Below are positions 32,122-41,444 of a stretch of 64,000 nt of DNA, piece after piece. The stretch is from Planctomycetaceae bacterium. Lineage in GTDB: Bacteria > Planctomycetota > Phycisphaerae > Sedimentisphaerales > UBA12454. The position numbers and the translations under genes were made by a program. The notes beneath the pieces are model-generated. The model did no database searches. It saw nothing but the letters and a program-made list of their open reading frames with translations, and was not told the DNA's origin. The stretch spans positions 248,001 through 312,000 of the forward strand of contig JAJFVK010000019.1 of NCBI GenBank assembly GCA_021371795.1, given 5' to 3'. The stretch's first letter is position 1; every line of letters starts with the position of its first letter.

Positions 32122-34830
32122 ATGGCAGAAGAATTACCAAAAGTATATGAACCAAAGGAAATTGAGCAGTTTGCCGACGGCATTTGGGCCAAAGGCAATT
32201 ATTTTCATACCGAACCGCCCGCAAAAGGCGGCAGAAATGGAACGCCTTACACCATCGTAATTCCCCCGCCGAACGTTACCGGCGCCCTGCACATGGGACA
32301 CGCAATCGATAACACGCTTCAAGATGTGCTGATTCGCTTCAAAAGAATGTCTGGCTTTAATACGCTCTGGATGCCCGGCACAGACCACGCAGGCATCGCG
32401 ACGCAATCGGTCGTCGAAAAAAATCTAAAAGCTAATACCGGCAAGACCCGCCACGATGTCGGCCGTGAAAAACTCGTCGAAATGATTTGGGAATGGAAAG
32501 ACCAGTACGGCAACAGAATTCTCGAACAGCTAAAACGTATCGGCGCAAGCTGCGACTGGCAGCGGACGAGATTCACACTCGATGAAATGTGCGCAAAGGC
32601 AGTTCGTCATACTTTTGTGAATCTGTTCAAAAAAGGTTTAATCTATCGCGGCAAAAGACTTGTCAACTGGGATTCGATTTTGCAAACTGCTGTCGCTGAC
32701 GATGAAGTTGTGCATAAAACCGTTAAGGGCAATTTCTGGTATATCAAATATCCGTTGGCGGATGGAACAGGCTTTATTACTATCGCAACGACGCGTCCCG
32801 AAACAATGCTCGGCGATACGGCGGTAGCGATAAATCCCAAAGATCCAAGAGCTGCGAAACTCCTCGGCAAAAAAATCAAACTGCCGCTGACCGACAGAGA
32901 AATTACAATCATCGCAGACGACCACGTCAAACTCGGCGAAGGCACAGGCTGCTTGAAAGTAACGCCCGCACACGACCCGAACGATTACGAAATCGGACAA
33001 AGACACAAATTGGAAATGATAAATATTTTAACGTCCGACGGCAAAATTAACGAAAACGGCGGAAAATTCGCAGGCCTCGACAGATACAAAGCCCGCAAAG
33101 CGATTGTCGCTGAACTCGAAGCAATGGGATTGATGGAAAAGATTGAGCCGCGTGAACACGAAGTCGGCCATTCAGACCGCAGCGGCGATATTATCGAGCC
33201 GTATCTTTCCGACCAGTGGTTCGTCAGCGTTAAACCTTTGGCCAAGGAAGCAATCAAAGCTGTCGAAGACGGCAGAATAAAATTCCATCCCGAACGCTAC
33301 GGCAAAACGTATCTCGACTGGCTCTACGGTATCCGCGATTGGTGCATCAGTCGCCAACTCTGGTGGGGACATCGAATTCCGATTTGGTATTGCCAAAAGT
33401 GCGGACATATCAACACCGGCATCGAAGACCCGACACAATGCGAGAAATGCAAATCGACAGATTTGGTGCAGGACCCGGATGTTCTCGACACATGGTTTTC
33501 ATCTGCGCTTTGGCCGCATAGTACGCTCGGCTGGCCGGAGAAAACTGAAGAATTAAAATTTTACTACCCGACCAATACGCTGGTTACCGCGCGCGATATT
33601 ATCACGCTTTGGGTTTCACGTATGGTAATGATGGGACTCGAAAATATGGGCGATGTTCCGTTTTCGGATGTGTTTATCCATCCGACAATCCTCGACGGCA
33701 ACGGCGAACGTATGAGCAAGAGCAAAGGCAATGGTATCGACCCGCTGGATATTATCGAAACTTACGGCGCAGATGCGATGAGGTTTAGCTTGTGCCAGAT
33801 GACGACCGAAAGTCAGGATTTGAAACTGCCTGTAACAAAAGACGAGCAAGGCAGAAACATCAGCGAAAAATTCGACATCGGCAGAAACTTCTGCAATAAA
33901 CTCTGGAACGCTTCACGCTTTGCGATGATGAACCTCGAAGGCCTGAATTACGATGCGTTTGATGCCAAGAAACTGACGATTACCGATAAGTGGATTCTGT
34001 CAAGATTGGCACAGACGGTAAATGAAGTTTCGACGATGTTGGATAAATTCCAGGTCAGCGAAGCATTGATGTCTATTTATAGATTCTTCTGGAACGATAT
34101 GTGCGACTGGTACGTCGAATGGATTAAGGTTCGGATTCACGATGATTCGCAAAAGGCTGTGCCGCAGAATGTGCTGGCGTTTATACTGGATTTGACGCTG
34201 CGAATGCTGCACCCGTTTGTGCCGTTCATTACCGAAGGCATTTATCAAAAGCTGAACGAATTTGCTCCCAAACGCGGCCTGAAAGGCATTTTTGAAATTT
34301 CCTCGGCAAATGCGTTAATTATCGCCGATTGGCCGAAGGGTCTGGATAAGTTTATTGATGCAAAAACCGAAGCGGACATTACCGCAGTTCAGGAAATCGT
34401 CCGCGCGATTCGTGAAATCAGAAATAAATACGCCGTTGCGCCTGGCAAAAAACTTGTCGCGATGGCAAACGCTCCTGCCGATATAGCGAAGAATCTCAAT
34501 GACAATGCGGATTTGATTTGCGATAGAGCGGCACTTGAGAAATTCTCTGCTTCGCCTGATATTGCCAAGCCGGAGAATGCAGCCGCCGCCGTTGTTGAGC
34601 AGACACAGATATTCGTTGAAGGTTTGATTGATGCCAACGCTGAAATCAAACGCCTTGAAAAACAGCGAGATGAAATTCTCAACGGCGTGAAAGGCAATGA
34701 GTCAAAATTAAATAACGCAAACTTTATTAGCCGTGCCAAGCCGGAAGTTGTCGAGCAGACAAAACAAAGACTGACGGAGTTGAAAGAACAGTTAGCCGTT
34801 ATCGAAAAGAATTTAGCGGAACTTAAATAA
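32122..34830 (+). CDS. valS: Valyl-tRNA synthetase
   Basis: Class I signatures are HMGH at residues 57-60 (PPPNVTGALHMGHAID) and RMSKSKG near residue 530. The editing (CP1) domain with TTRPETMLGDTAV and the sequence YDWLYGIRDWCISRQLWWGH mark the Val/Ile/Leu family, and the C-terminal arm is a coiled coil (AEIKRLEKQRDEILNGVKGN). Its 902 residues are normal. It couples valine to tRNA-Val in the cytoplasm. A strong hairpin follows 1 base after the stop. Confidence 0.97.
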   Translation: MAEELPKVYEPKEIEQFADGIWAKGNYFHTEPPAKGGRNGTPYTIVIPPPNVTGALHMGHAIDNTLQDVLIRFKRMSGFNTLWMPGTDHAGIATQSVVEKNLKANTGKTRHDVGREKLVEMIWEWKDQYGNRILEQLKRIGASCDWQRTRFTLDEMCAKAVRHTFVNLFKKGLIYRGKRLVNWDSILQTAVADDEVVHKTVKGNFWYIKYPLADGTGFITIATTRPETMLGDTAVAINPKDPRAAKLLGKKIKLPLTDREITIIADDHVKLGEGTGCLKVTPAHDPNDYEIGQRHKLEMINILTSDGKINENGGKFAGLDRYKARKAIVAELEAMGLMEKIEPREHEVGHSDRSGDIIEPYLSDQWFVSVKPLAKEAIKAVEDGRIKFHPERYGKTYLDWLYGIRDWCISRQLWWGHRIPIWYCQKCGHINTGIEDPTQCEKCKSTDLVQDPDVLDTWFSSALWPHSTLGWPEKTEELKFYYPTNTLVTARDIITLWVSRMVMMGLENMGDVPFSDVFIHPTILDGNGERMSKSKGNGIDPLDIIETYGADAMRFSLCQMTTESQDLKLPVTKDEQGRNISEKFDIGRNFCNKLWNASRFAMMNLEGLNYDAFDAKKLTITDKWILSRLAQTVNEVSTMLDKFQVSEALMSIYRFFWNDMCDWYVEWIKVRIHDDSQKAVPQNVLAFILDLTLRMLHPFVPFITEGIYQKLNEFAPKRGLKGIFEISSANALIIADWPKGLDKFIDAKTEADITAVQEIVRAIREIRNKYAVAPGKKLVAMANAPADIAKNLNDNADLICDRAALEKFSASPDIAKPENAAAAVVEQTQIFVEGLIDANAEIKRLEKQRDEILNGVKGNESKLNNANFISRAKPEVVEQTKQRLTELKEQLAVIEKNLAELK

Positions 34831-34831
34831 A

Positions 34832-34879
34832 TTGTTGTTATAAACCCCGTCATCACTATGACGGGGTTTATAACAACAA
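34832..34879. terminator. Perfect 22-bp inverted repeat with CACT loop between valS and bfn
   Basis: TTGTTGTTATAAACCCCGTC (start of the left arm) and its complement enclose a four-base CACT loop, with 22 perfect pairs. It can end valS transcription, but the downstream gene's ribosome site lies directly after it. The core GTCAT-loop-ATGAC is the complement of the hairpin at 27994-28013, so it belongs to the repeat family too. Confidence 0.65.
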
Positions 34880-34890
34880 AAGGAAACTCT

Positions 34891-35283
34891 GTGGCAAATA
34901 TTGCGGTTGAATTATCTCGAATAATAATTGACGAGACCAGTGACCAGCAGGTTATCGTTCTTAAAGAAAAGAATGGCAGTCGCTATCTGCCGATAATTAT
35001 CGGCATTGTCGAGGTAATGGCTATTGACCGCAAACTGAAAAAAATCGAAACGCCCCGCCCGCTGACGCATGATTTGCTGTATAATACCATTCACGCAATG
35101 GGCGCAAAGATTGAAAAGATTGTGATTGACGACATTAAAAACCATACCTATTACGCAACGATACATCTGAACGTCAGCGGAGAAAAGGTAGAAGTTGATT
35201 CCCGCCCCAGCGACGCCATCGCGCTTTCCGCAGGAACAAAGATCCCGCTTTTTGTGGCGGAACACGTCTTTAGTAAAGGGTAA
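34891..35283 (+). CDS. Bifunctional nuclease family protein (DUF151)
   Basis: The protein has the BFN/DUF151 pattern: LKEKNGSRYLPIIIGIVEVMAI, PRPLTHDLLYNTIHAMGAK, ATIHLNVSGEKVEVDSRPSD and AIALSAGTKIPLFVAEHVF. Members have nuclease activity in some tested cases. I start at GTG 34891, with AAAGGAA just before it; an ATG further up lies in the hairpin stem and has no ribosome site. It follows valS with 60 bases between. The cellular role is unclear. Confidence 0.85.
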   Translation: MANIAVELSRIIIDETSDQQVIVLKEKNGSRYLPIIIGIVEVMAIDRKLKKIETPRPLTHDLLYNTIHAMGAKIEKIVIDDIKNHTYYATIHLNVSGEKVEVDSRPSDAIALSAGTKIPLFVAEHVFSKG

Positions 35284-35320
35284 AATCGAATGAAAACTCA
35301 AAACACGAAGGAGATAAGGG

Positions 35321-36451
35321 GTGGAACAGAAAGATATTCAAAAACGAAAAGAACAACAACACACCGCCATCTGTGTTATATACATATGCGTTATTGTTTG
35401 CCTTTCATGTGGATTGGGGTATGGAACTTTATCTGTAATATACCCTGCAATTAAGGGATACAATGCAGTACATAACTGGTCAAAGCAGAATTGCACCATT
35501 ATCAAAACAGATGTTACGACTCACAAAACCACCGACCGTAGCGGCCGCGGCTACCTAATTAATATTATATATTCATACAATTACAATGGAAAAGATTACT
35601 CGTCAACTCAATATGACTTTCAGGACATCTTCTTTAAACAGTTTTACCCAACGCATAAAACCGCAAATTCCATTATCGCAAAATACATGGTAAATGGTAT
35701 ATATAGCTGTTATGTAAACCCTCAAAACCCTTCGCAGGCAGTGTTAAGTACCACTTTGTATAAACCTTTAAAAAAAGTTATTGTCTCTGCAGGGCTTATT
35801 TTCTTTGGGGCAATGTTAGCTTTTTTTGGCATACGAGAAAAAAACAGAATGAGAACATTTGAAGAATGTTTGCCTTTAAATAAAACACTTCCTAAAATAT
35901 ACAGTTCAACACCTGTTCGTCTTGGGTACTTCATGGGATATTTAGTAACTGCATTGGGTTTTGTGTTAATTGCTTATCTTATTGCAGACGAAAAAACCGA
36001 TAAAATGGGTTATGTAATCATTTTGGCAATTTTAGGCACTCCCGCTATCGTATGTCTCTGTTTAGCATTAAACAGGCTGTATAAGGTTTTTCTCACGCCG
36101 GTACACATCACATTCCATTCAACAAATTTGAGGATCGGCGAAACATTGAGAATCGACTTGAAAATCGGAGGAAAAACCGAAAATATTTCCGCTCTAATGC
36201 TTGAAATTAACTGTCAGGCGGCAATTATAGATGAAAACACAAAAAAATCTGTGGATAAGACTTTGTACTGCGATTGTCAAAACATTGTTAACAATATAAA
36301 AAATGGTTCAGCCGCCTTTATCATTCCGCATACTCCCGAAGTTGAAAAGGCAGTTGATTTGCAGGCCAGATGGATTTTAATTTTTACAGCCATAGGCGAT
36401 AAGACATCGTACTTCCGCGATGAATATGAATTTGAAGTTTATGCAAAATAA
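35321..36451 (+). CDS. DUF3592-like membrane protein
   Basis: Two hydrophobic segments near the N-terminus (residues 15-40) and further pairs in the middle (about 145-165 and 205-250) bracket an extracytoplasmic stretch with CTIIKTDVTTHKTTDRSGRG, LINIIYSYNYNGKDYSSTQY and IYSCYVNPQNPSQAVLST, the pattern of DUF3592 proteins. The start is GTG with GGAG nine bases upstream. The C-terminal 110 residues form a beta-rich domain (HITFHSTNLRIGETLRI). Function unknown. It stands behind bfn with no obvious partner. Confidence 0.72.
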   Translation: MEQKDIQKRKEQQHTAICVIYICVIVCLSCGLGYGTLSVIYPAIKGYNAVHNWSKQNCTIIKTDVTTHKTTDRSGRGYLINIIYSYNYNGKDYSSTQYDFQDIFFKQFYPTHKTANSIIAKYMVNGIYSCYVNPQNPSQAVLSTTLYKPLKKVIVSAGLIFFGAMLAFFGIREKNRMRTFEECLPLNKTLPKIYSSTPVRLGYFMGYLVTALGFVLIAYLIADEKTDKMGYVIILAILGTPAIVCLCLALNRLYKVFLTPVHITFHSTNLRIGETLRIDLKIGGKTENISALMLEINCQAAIIDENTKKSVDKTLYCDCQNIVNNIKNGSAAFIIPHTPEVEKAVDLQARWILIFTAIGDKTSYFRDEYEFEVYAK

Positions 36452-36468
36452 TTTTTTTGAATTAAAAA

Positions 36469-36942
36469 CTACCAAACCAACCCATCCCCTTGAAGTTTTT
36501 CTGTGTTAATTTTCCTTCTACTTTTATACAAGTAAACATGTAAAAATTCCATAGCATAACACCCCATGATCAATGAAAACACTGCCATAAACAATAATCT
36601 CATGGCAATCTTATGCCCAAAATCGTCAATATCTGGCGAAATCATTAAAAACACTCTAACGAAACAAATGATCCCATTAGCTACCCCGTAAATTATGGTT
36701 ATACCCGCAGAAATTTTCAGCCAAATTGGACATAATCCTTTTAAGCTTTTGCCAAAAAACCACTCATCCCCTTGTCGTATATCGTAAGTCAGCAGCAATC
36801 TTACCCCTGTCGATAAAACCATACAAATATTCAATATAATTGCTGCGGCATTAGAAGGGAAATCTAAACAAAGGAATATGGAAACATATGCAAATAAACT
36901 TGCTAAAAAACCTAACAAATCAAACCACAATAAAACTACCAT
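36469..36942 (-). CDS. Small multi-pass membrane protein, unknown function
   Basis: Four hydrophobic segments fill the 157 residues (WFDLLGFLASLFAYVSIFLC at the start). Charges between them (YDIRQGDEWFFGKSLKG) form a cytoplasmic or outer loop. It is 30 bases downstream of lspA on the same strand, possibly one operon. I do not recognise the family. Confidence 0.6.
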   Translation of the reverse strand: MVVLLWFDLLGFLASLFAYVSIFLCLDFPSNAAAIILNICMVLSTGVRLLLTYDIRQGDEWFFGKSLKGLCPIWLKISAGITIIYGVANGIICFVRVFLMISPDIDDFGHKIAMRLLFMAVFSLIMGCYAMEFLHVYLYKSRRKINTEKLQGDGLVW

Positions 36943-36972
36943 TCAACTCTCTCCTAATTTATGTTCAGGTGT

Positions 36973-37482
36973 TTATGAAGTTTTTTCTGTTTCCTTCGGC
37001 GCAAAAATGCTTGTCAAAATCAGCAACCCCACCGCAACGGTCAGCATTGAATCGGCAATGTTAAACGCGGGAAAATGATGGTCACCGTAATAAAAATCCA
37101 GAAAATCTCGCACCCTGCCGTTGTTGAAAATCCGGTCGTACATATTTCCGCATATACCGGCGGCAAACAAGCCCAATGCAATTACAACAATCATCTGCAA
37201 TTTACGGCTAAAAAGGAAAATCCCCAGCACAACCATTATCGCGATAATGGAAATAACAACAAGCGTAACTCGTTTGTCGGACGCAATGCCCCACGCCGCT
37301 CCGCGATTTTCCACCATTACAAACTGAAACAGACCGTTGACAACACTGTAACACTGTGAAGGAAGATTTTCGAGCCATTTGAACATAAGCGATTTGCTGA
37401 TTAAATCAGAAGCCAAACCAATGAAGAAAATCGGCCAGAAAATCAGATGTGCTGTCAATGTTTTATGCATTTCAAAATTCAT
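36973..37482 (-). CDS. lspA: Lipoprotein signal peptidase II
   Basis: LspA cleaves the signal peptide of prolipoproteins at the membrane. The catalytic Asp residues are in GNMYDRIFNNGRVRDFLDFY and FNIADSML, within the usual four-helix membrane layout. NRGAAWG is the typical loop motif before them. The length of 169 residues is normal. Met5 is an alternative start; no ribosome site separates the two. Lipoproteins in this window (5371, 37686) would be its substrates. Confidence 0.93.
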   Translation of the reverse strand: MNFEMHKTLTAHLIFWPIFFIGLASDLISKSLMFKWLENLPSQCYSVVNGLFQFVMVENRGAAWGIASDKRVTLVVISIIAIMVVLGIFLFSRKLQMIVVIALGLFAAGICGNMYDRIFNNGRVRDFLDFYYGDHHFPAFNIADSMLTVAVGLLILTSIFAPKETEKTS

Positions 37483-37540
37483 ATTTAGAATTTGTTTTTA
37501 AGTCTTTGTTAAACACAAGCACAAGTCGATTTATATTAAA

Positions 37541-37636
37541 TATCAAAATTAAAATATCAAAATGACAAATCAAAATTCAAATATAATTTTGACAACGCTT
37601 TTTCACCATTGTCATTTTGATTTTTAATTTTTGATT
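37541..37636. repeat. AT-rich imperfect inverted repeat
   Basis: TATCAAAATTAAAATATC and AAAATGACAA recur as the inverse complement (TTGTCATTTTGATTTTTAAT) about 40 bases away, between the lspA and TPR lipoprotein genes. It can fold into a long AT-rich hairpin. Similar A/T-word repeats are common between genes here; the role is unknown. Confidence 0.4.
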
Positions 37637-37685
37637 TTTTCGACGAACAAGTCGGTATCATTCACGCTGTGGTATTAATATTTAG

Positions 37686-38768
37686 TTATTTTTCCGGCTG
37701 GTATTTTCTGTAAAGTTTCAGCAAATTATCCTGTGCCGGGTTCAAATCCAGAGACTTGCTCCAGTGAGTAAGTGCCTTCTGTTTTAAATCGTTGGCATCC
37801 GCAGACTCGAAACTATCCTGAATTCTATACTTCATCATATACGCAACGCCGAGGCCTTTTTGTGCACGCCAATCATCAGGACTAACCGCAACGGCTTTTT
37901 CATAGCTGCCGACCGCGAGGTCAACTTCGCGCAGTTTCAAATAAACATAGCCCAAATGTCTGAACGCCAGAGTGTTCTGCGGCTCGGTCGCGACAACCGA
38001 TTCGAGATACGAACGTGCTTCCTCGAGTTTACCTGCCTGCAAATACGCCGCGCCGAGCGAGAACATCGTATTGGGATCGCTGCCGTCGAGTTCGAGCGAT
38101 TTTTTGTACGACTCGATAGCCATTTCATTATCTTTGCGGGCGGTATAAATATCGCCCATCAACTTTTCAATATCGCTGTCTGTCGGGTCGAGGTCTTTGG
38201 CCGTCTTGCCGAATTCCAGTGCCGATTCGTAATCGCCAATCTTATAATACGACTCGGCTGCACTGCACAGTGCCGATGTATTCTGCGGGTCGAGCGAACA
38301 GGCCTTTGCGTAAGCGCCGGCCGCCGAGTTGAAATCCTCCATACCGCGATATGCCCTGCCAAGATTGCAGAAATCGTCGAACGACCACGGATTCAATTCG
38401 GTCGCTTTTTTGTACGCTCCAACGCTTTCGTTGAACCTGCTCTGACGGAGATAAATATTGCCCATCAGAGAATACGCAAGTGCGAAATCAGGTTTGCTCT
38501 GAACAGCCTCATTCAGTTTGGAGATAGCCAAATCAGGATTATTCGTCTCGCTCAAAGTGATAGCGTCAACATAAAGACTTACGGACGGGTCTTTTTGGGC
38601 GGTCTGCTTGGCTGACTTTTGAGCCTTTTCAGTTTTGGCGGGCTTTTCAACCTTCGCAACCTTGTCAGCTTTATCTGTTTTGACAGATTCTTCGCAGCCG
38701 ACGAAAAGAAACGCACACATTACCAAAACTAACAGCCGAAAAACATTGAACCGTAGCTTTTCAGACAT
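37686..38768 (-). CDS. TPR-repeat lipoprotein
   Basis: The signal peptide ends in the lipobox LFVGC (Cys25), followed by a Lys/Ala-rich linker (DKADKVAKVEKPAKTEKAQK). From residue 60 on, the protein is a row of TPR helices (ALAYSLMGNIYLRQSRFNES, AYKKATELNPWSFDDFCNLG and several more), so it is a scaffold for protein contacts at the envelope. A partner is not evident. It is divergent to proS. Length 360. Confidence 0.85.
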   Translation of the reverse strand: MSEKLRFNVFRLLVLVMCAFLFVGCEESVKTDKADKVAKVEKPAKTEKAQKSAKQTAQKDPSVSLYVDAITLSETNNPDLAISKLNEAVQSKPDFALAYSLMGNIYLRQSRFNESVGAYKKATELNPWSFDDFCNLGRAYRGMEDFNSAAGAYAKACSLDPQNTSALCSAAESYYKIGDYESALEFGKTAKDLDPTDSDIEKLMGDIYTARKDNEMAIESYKKSLELDGSDPNTMFSLGAAYLQAGKLEEARSYLESVVATEPQNTLAFRHLGYVYLKLREVDLAVGSYEKAVAVSPDDWRAQKGLGVAYMMKYRIQDSFESADANDLKQKALTHWSKSLDLNPAQDNLLKLYRKYQPEK

Positions 38769-38849
38769 TTGACAATCCTTTCATCTTACGTTTAGTACTA
38801 TTTTGCATCCAGAATAAAACCTCGGCCAATTATAACAAAGCAAAACCTG

Positions 38850-38879
38850 CTGTCAAAACGTTTTATGAAAAAATATAAT
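38850..38879 (+). promoter_or_regulatory. Putative promoter of proS
   Basis: CTGTCA at 38850-38855 and TATAAT at 38874-38879 are 18 bases apart. The -10 is perfect and the -35 is weak. Transcription would start near 38886, about 95 bases before the chosen start. Confidence 0.4.
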
Positions 38880-38979
38880 AATATAAAAGTACGCGATGCA
38901 CGCAAAGTTGTTCTTGCAAAAACAGGTTTTTAAGGATATAAATGCGGCTGTTGTTTATTTAATAAGTTCAAGGAATAAA

Positions 38980-40707
38980 ATGAGATACAGCAAAGCGCTT
39001 ATACCAACGGTCAAAGAAGTACCCTCCGATGCGGAGATTCCGAGTCATCAGTTGATGATTCGCGCAGGATTAATGCGTAAACTCGCCAGCGGAACATATA
39101 CTTACCTGCCTTTGGGCTGGAAAATTTTGACAAAAATTATGAACATCGTGCGTCAGGAAATGAACGCAAGCGGCGCACAGGAAATTCTTATGCCATCCGT
39201 TCAACCGATGGAGCTTTGGCAGCAGACCGGCAGAAGTGTCGATTACGGTCTGACAATGGCACACTTCACCGACCGCCATGGCAGGGAAAACGTACTTGCT
39301 CCTACCGCCGAGGAAGTCGTAACGAATCTCGCTGCCGGCGAAATAAATTCGTACAAACAGATGCCGATGAATATCTATCAAATCAGCTTCAAATTCCGCG
39401 ACGAGTTCCGCCCGCGTTTCGGCGTTCTGCGTTCGCGCGAATTCATAATGAAAGACGCATATAGTTTCCACGCGGACGAAAAAAGTCTCGATGAAACCTA
39501 TAAAGTAATGTACGAAACATACAAAAGAATCTTCAGCAAATGCGGCCTGAAGTACGCGATTGTCGAAGCCGAGTCCGGCGAAATGGGCGGCAGCGGTTCG
39601 CACCAGTTTACAATCCCCTGTGAATCAGGCGAAGACGTCATTGTTCAAACCGAAGACGGCAGCTACGCAGCGAACATCGAGAAAGCCCCCGTCGATGCCC
39701 TGCCCGCAGTCGCAAGAAACAAAACATATAAACCCGTCGAAGAAATTCACACTCCGAACCAGAAAACAATCACGGAGATTTGCGAATTTCTGAAAGTTGA
39801 CGCCAAAACGCTAATTAAATCGCTCGTTTACAAAAGCGGCACGGAAATAATCCTCGCTCTTGTCCGAGGCGATTTCGAAATAAATCCTGAAAAGCTCCGT
39901 TCAACTGTCGGCAAATCAATAGAGCTGGCGGACGAGAACACCATTAAAACGCTGACTGGCGCAGAAGTCGGTTTTGCCGGCCCGGTTGGTCTGACGCAGA
40001 AAATCAACAAACTCATCATCGACCATTCGGTGCTGACGATTGAAACAGCCGTTACCGGCGCAAACAAGACCGATTACCATATTAAGAACGTCGTGCCGGG
40101 CAGAGATTTCCCGATTGAAGGCAAAAATATAATTGTCGCTGACGTTCGCAACGCTGTCGATGGCGATACATATCGCGGCATAAAACTTACATTCAAAAGA
40201 GGCATTGAAGTCGGACAGGTTTTCAAACTCGGAACAAAGTATAGCGCAAAACTCAACGCGAAATTCCTCGATAAGGATGGAACGGAAAAGCCGTGCATTA
40301 TGGGCTGCTACGGCATCGGCATTAACAGAATCGCAGCGTCAGCTATTGAAACGATGTACGATAAGGACGGCATTATCTGGCCGATTAACATCGCGCCGTA
40401 TGAAGTGATTATCGTACCGGCAGGCAACACAGAGCCGGTTCTCGCCGCGGCCGAGAATTTATATAACGAATTGAAAGCTGCCGGCGTTGAGGTATTGATT
40501 GATGATAGAGACGAACGCGGCGGCGTGAAATTCAAGGACGCTGATTTGATTGGTATTCCGATTCGGATTACAATCGGCGCAAAATCAATCGCCGAAGGAA
40601 ACGCGGAAATAAAACTCCGCAGGGAAGCCGAAAACAAAAAAGTCGCTCTTGCTGAAGTAAAAGCAAATATTCTAACGATCATTGAAAACTTAAAAAACGA
40701 GTGCTGA
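38980..40707 (+). CDS. proS: Prolyl-tRNA synthetase (bacterial type)
   Basis: The class II core (SHQLMIRAGLMRKLASGTYT, YQISFKFRDEFRPRFGVLRS, REFIMKDAYSFH), the inserted editing domain (about residues 220-380) and the C-terminal anticodon-binding domain (YEVIIVPAGN, VLIDDRDERGGVKFKDADLI) are all present. The enzyme charges tRNA-Pro with proline and removes mis-attached alanine. I choose ATG 38980 because AAGGA lies seven bases before it and it begins at the conserved MRYSKAL; an in-frame start 28 codons earlier gives an unlikely extension. Length 575 is normal. Confidence 0.96.
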   Translation: MRYSKALIPTVKEVPSDAEIPSHQLMIRAGLMRKLASGTYTYLPLGWKILTKIMNIVRQEMNASGAQEILMPSVQPMELWQQTGRSVDYGLTMAHFTDRHGRENVLAPTAEEVVTNLAAGEINSYKQMPMNIYQISFKFRDEFRPRFGVLRSREFIMKDAYSFHADEKSLDETYKVMYETYKRIFSKCGLKYAIVEAESGEMGGSGSHQFTIPCESGEDVIVQTEDGSYAANIEKAPVDALPAVARNKTYKPVEEIHTPNQKTITEICEFLKVDAKTLIKSLVYKSGTEIILALVRGDFEINPEKLRSTVGKSIELADENTIKTLTGAEVGFAGPVGLTQKINKLIIDHSVLTIETAVTGANKTDYHIKNVVPGRDFPIEGKNIIVADVRNAVDGDTYRGIKLTFKRGIEVGQVFKLGTKYSAKLNAKFLDKDGTEKPCIMGCYGIGINRIAASAIETMYDKDGIIWPINIAPYEVIIVPAGNTEPVLAAAENLYNELKAAGVEVLIDDRDERGGVKFKDADLIGIPIRITIGAKSIAEGNAEIKLRREAENKKVALAEVKANILTIIENLKNEC

Positions 40708-40776
40708 TAACAATGAAGTGTCCGGAAAAATCGGACAGTTGAAACAGCAAAACAGCTGATAAAAGTTATAAAAGAA

Positions 40777-40806
40777 ACTCTGTGTTCTCTGTGAACTCTG
40801 TGGCTA
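40777..40806. repeat. CTCTGTG-type micro-repeat before DUF4416 gene
   Basis: ACTCTGTGTTCTCTGTG and CTCTGTGGCTATAAA occur as repeated units just before the start codon at 40810, with the same words as at 28-57 (same strand) and the complement at 8857-8875. Confidence 0.6.
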
Positions 40807-40809
40807 TAA

Positions 40810-41346
40810 ATGTGGACGCTTAAAAAACCTGACCCGGTAAAATTAGTTGTCGGCATACTTGCCTGCGACGAGAAATCGTTGGCGGTATCGGTCGATATGC
40901 TCAAGGCAAAGTTCGGCGTCTGTGATTTTGAAAGTCCGACCTGGCCGTTTACGCATACGAAATATTATGCCAACGAAACCGGAACTGCGATTGTGAAAAA
41001 GTACATAGCGTTTGAAAGTTTGATTTCGCCGGACAAGATGGCGGACATCAAACTCAAGACGAATAAAATGGAAGAAAAACTGGCGAAAATGCTCGGTTCA
41101 AATTTGAGCAGGCCGGTAAATCTCGACCCCGGTTACATGGAGCCGTCGAAATTAGTACTGGCAAGTACGAAAAATTTTTCGCACAGAATTTACATCGGCA
41201 AAAAAATATGGGCAGAAGTTACGCTCGTTTACAGTAAGAAATGGATTTCGTTCGATTATACTTTCCCTGACCACAAGGAAGACCGCTATCACGCGTTTTT
41301 CAGTCAGGTTCGGGAAAGAATCGTAAAACAATTACATTGCGTTTAA
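40810..41346 (+). CDS. DUF4416 family protein
   Basis: The pattern LVVGILACDEKSLAVSVDML, YYANETGTAIVKKYIAFES, NLDPGYMEPSKLVLASTKNF and HRIYIGKKIWAEVTLVY fits the uncharacterised DUF4416 family. No catalytic motif is clear, though GYMEP and the Asp/His residues could be a metal site. It lies between proS and the WecA-like gene on the same strand and may be co-transcribed with the glycan genes. Size 178 residues. Confidence 0.78.
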   Translation: MWTLKKPDPVKLVVGILACDEKSLAVSVDMLKAKFGVCDFESPTWPFTHTKYYANETGTAIVKKYIAFESLISPDKMADIKLKTNKMEEKLAKMLGSNLSRPVNLDPGYMEPSKLVLASTKNFSHRIYIGKKIWAEVTLVYSKKWISFDYTFPDHKEDRYHAFFSQVRERIVKQLHCV

Positions 41347-41357
41347 AAAATTGTTAG

Positions 41358-41405
41358 CCTCTCGATTTATTCGAGGGGTTCATAATCCGCCGCAGGCGGA
41401 TTATG
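41358..41405. repeat. Two adjacent palindromic hairpins
   Basis: CCTCTCGA with TCGAGGGG (41358-41365 and 41371-41378, one G-T pair) and a perfect 11-bp pair CATAATCCGCC/GGCGGATTATG (41381-41391 and 41395-41405) stand side by side. ATTCGAGGGGTT is repeated at 50042, so this is a dispersed palindromic element. Confidence 0.6.
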
Positions 41406-41444
41406 ATCATGGACGTTTTTTTGTATGAATTAAGGCAATAAATT

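Noticed and set aside
37541-37636. Possible CRISPR-like repeat or riboswitch in the AT-rich inverted repeat
   Set aside because: There are no regular repeat-spacer units, and the pairs are only A/T words; it is listed as a repeat.
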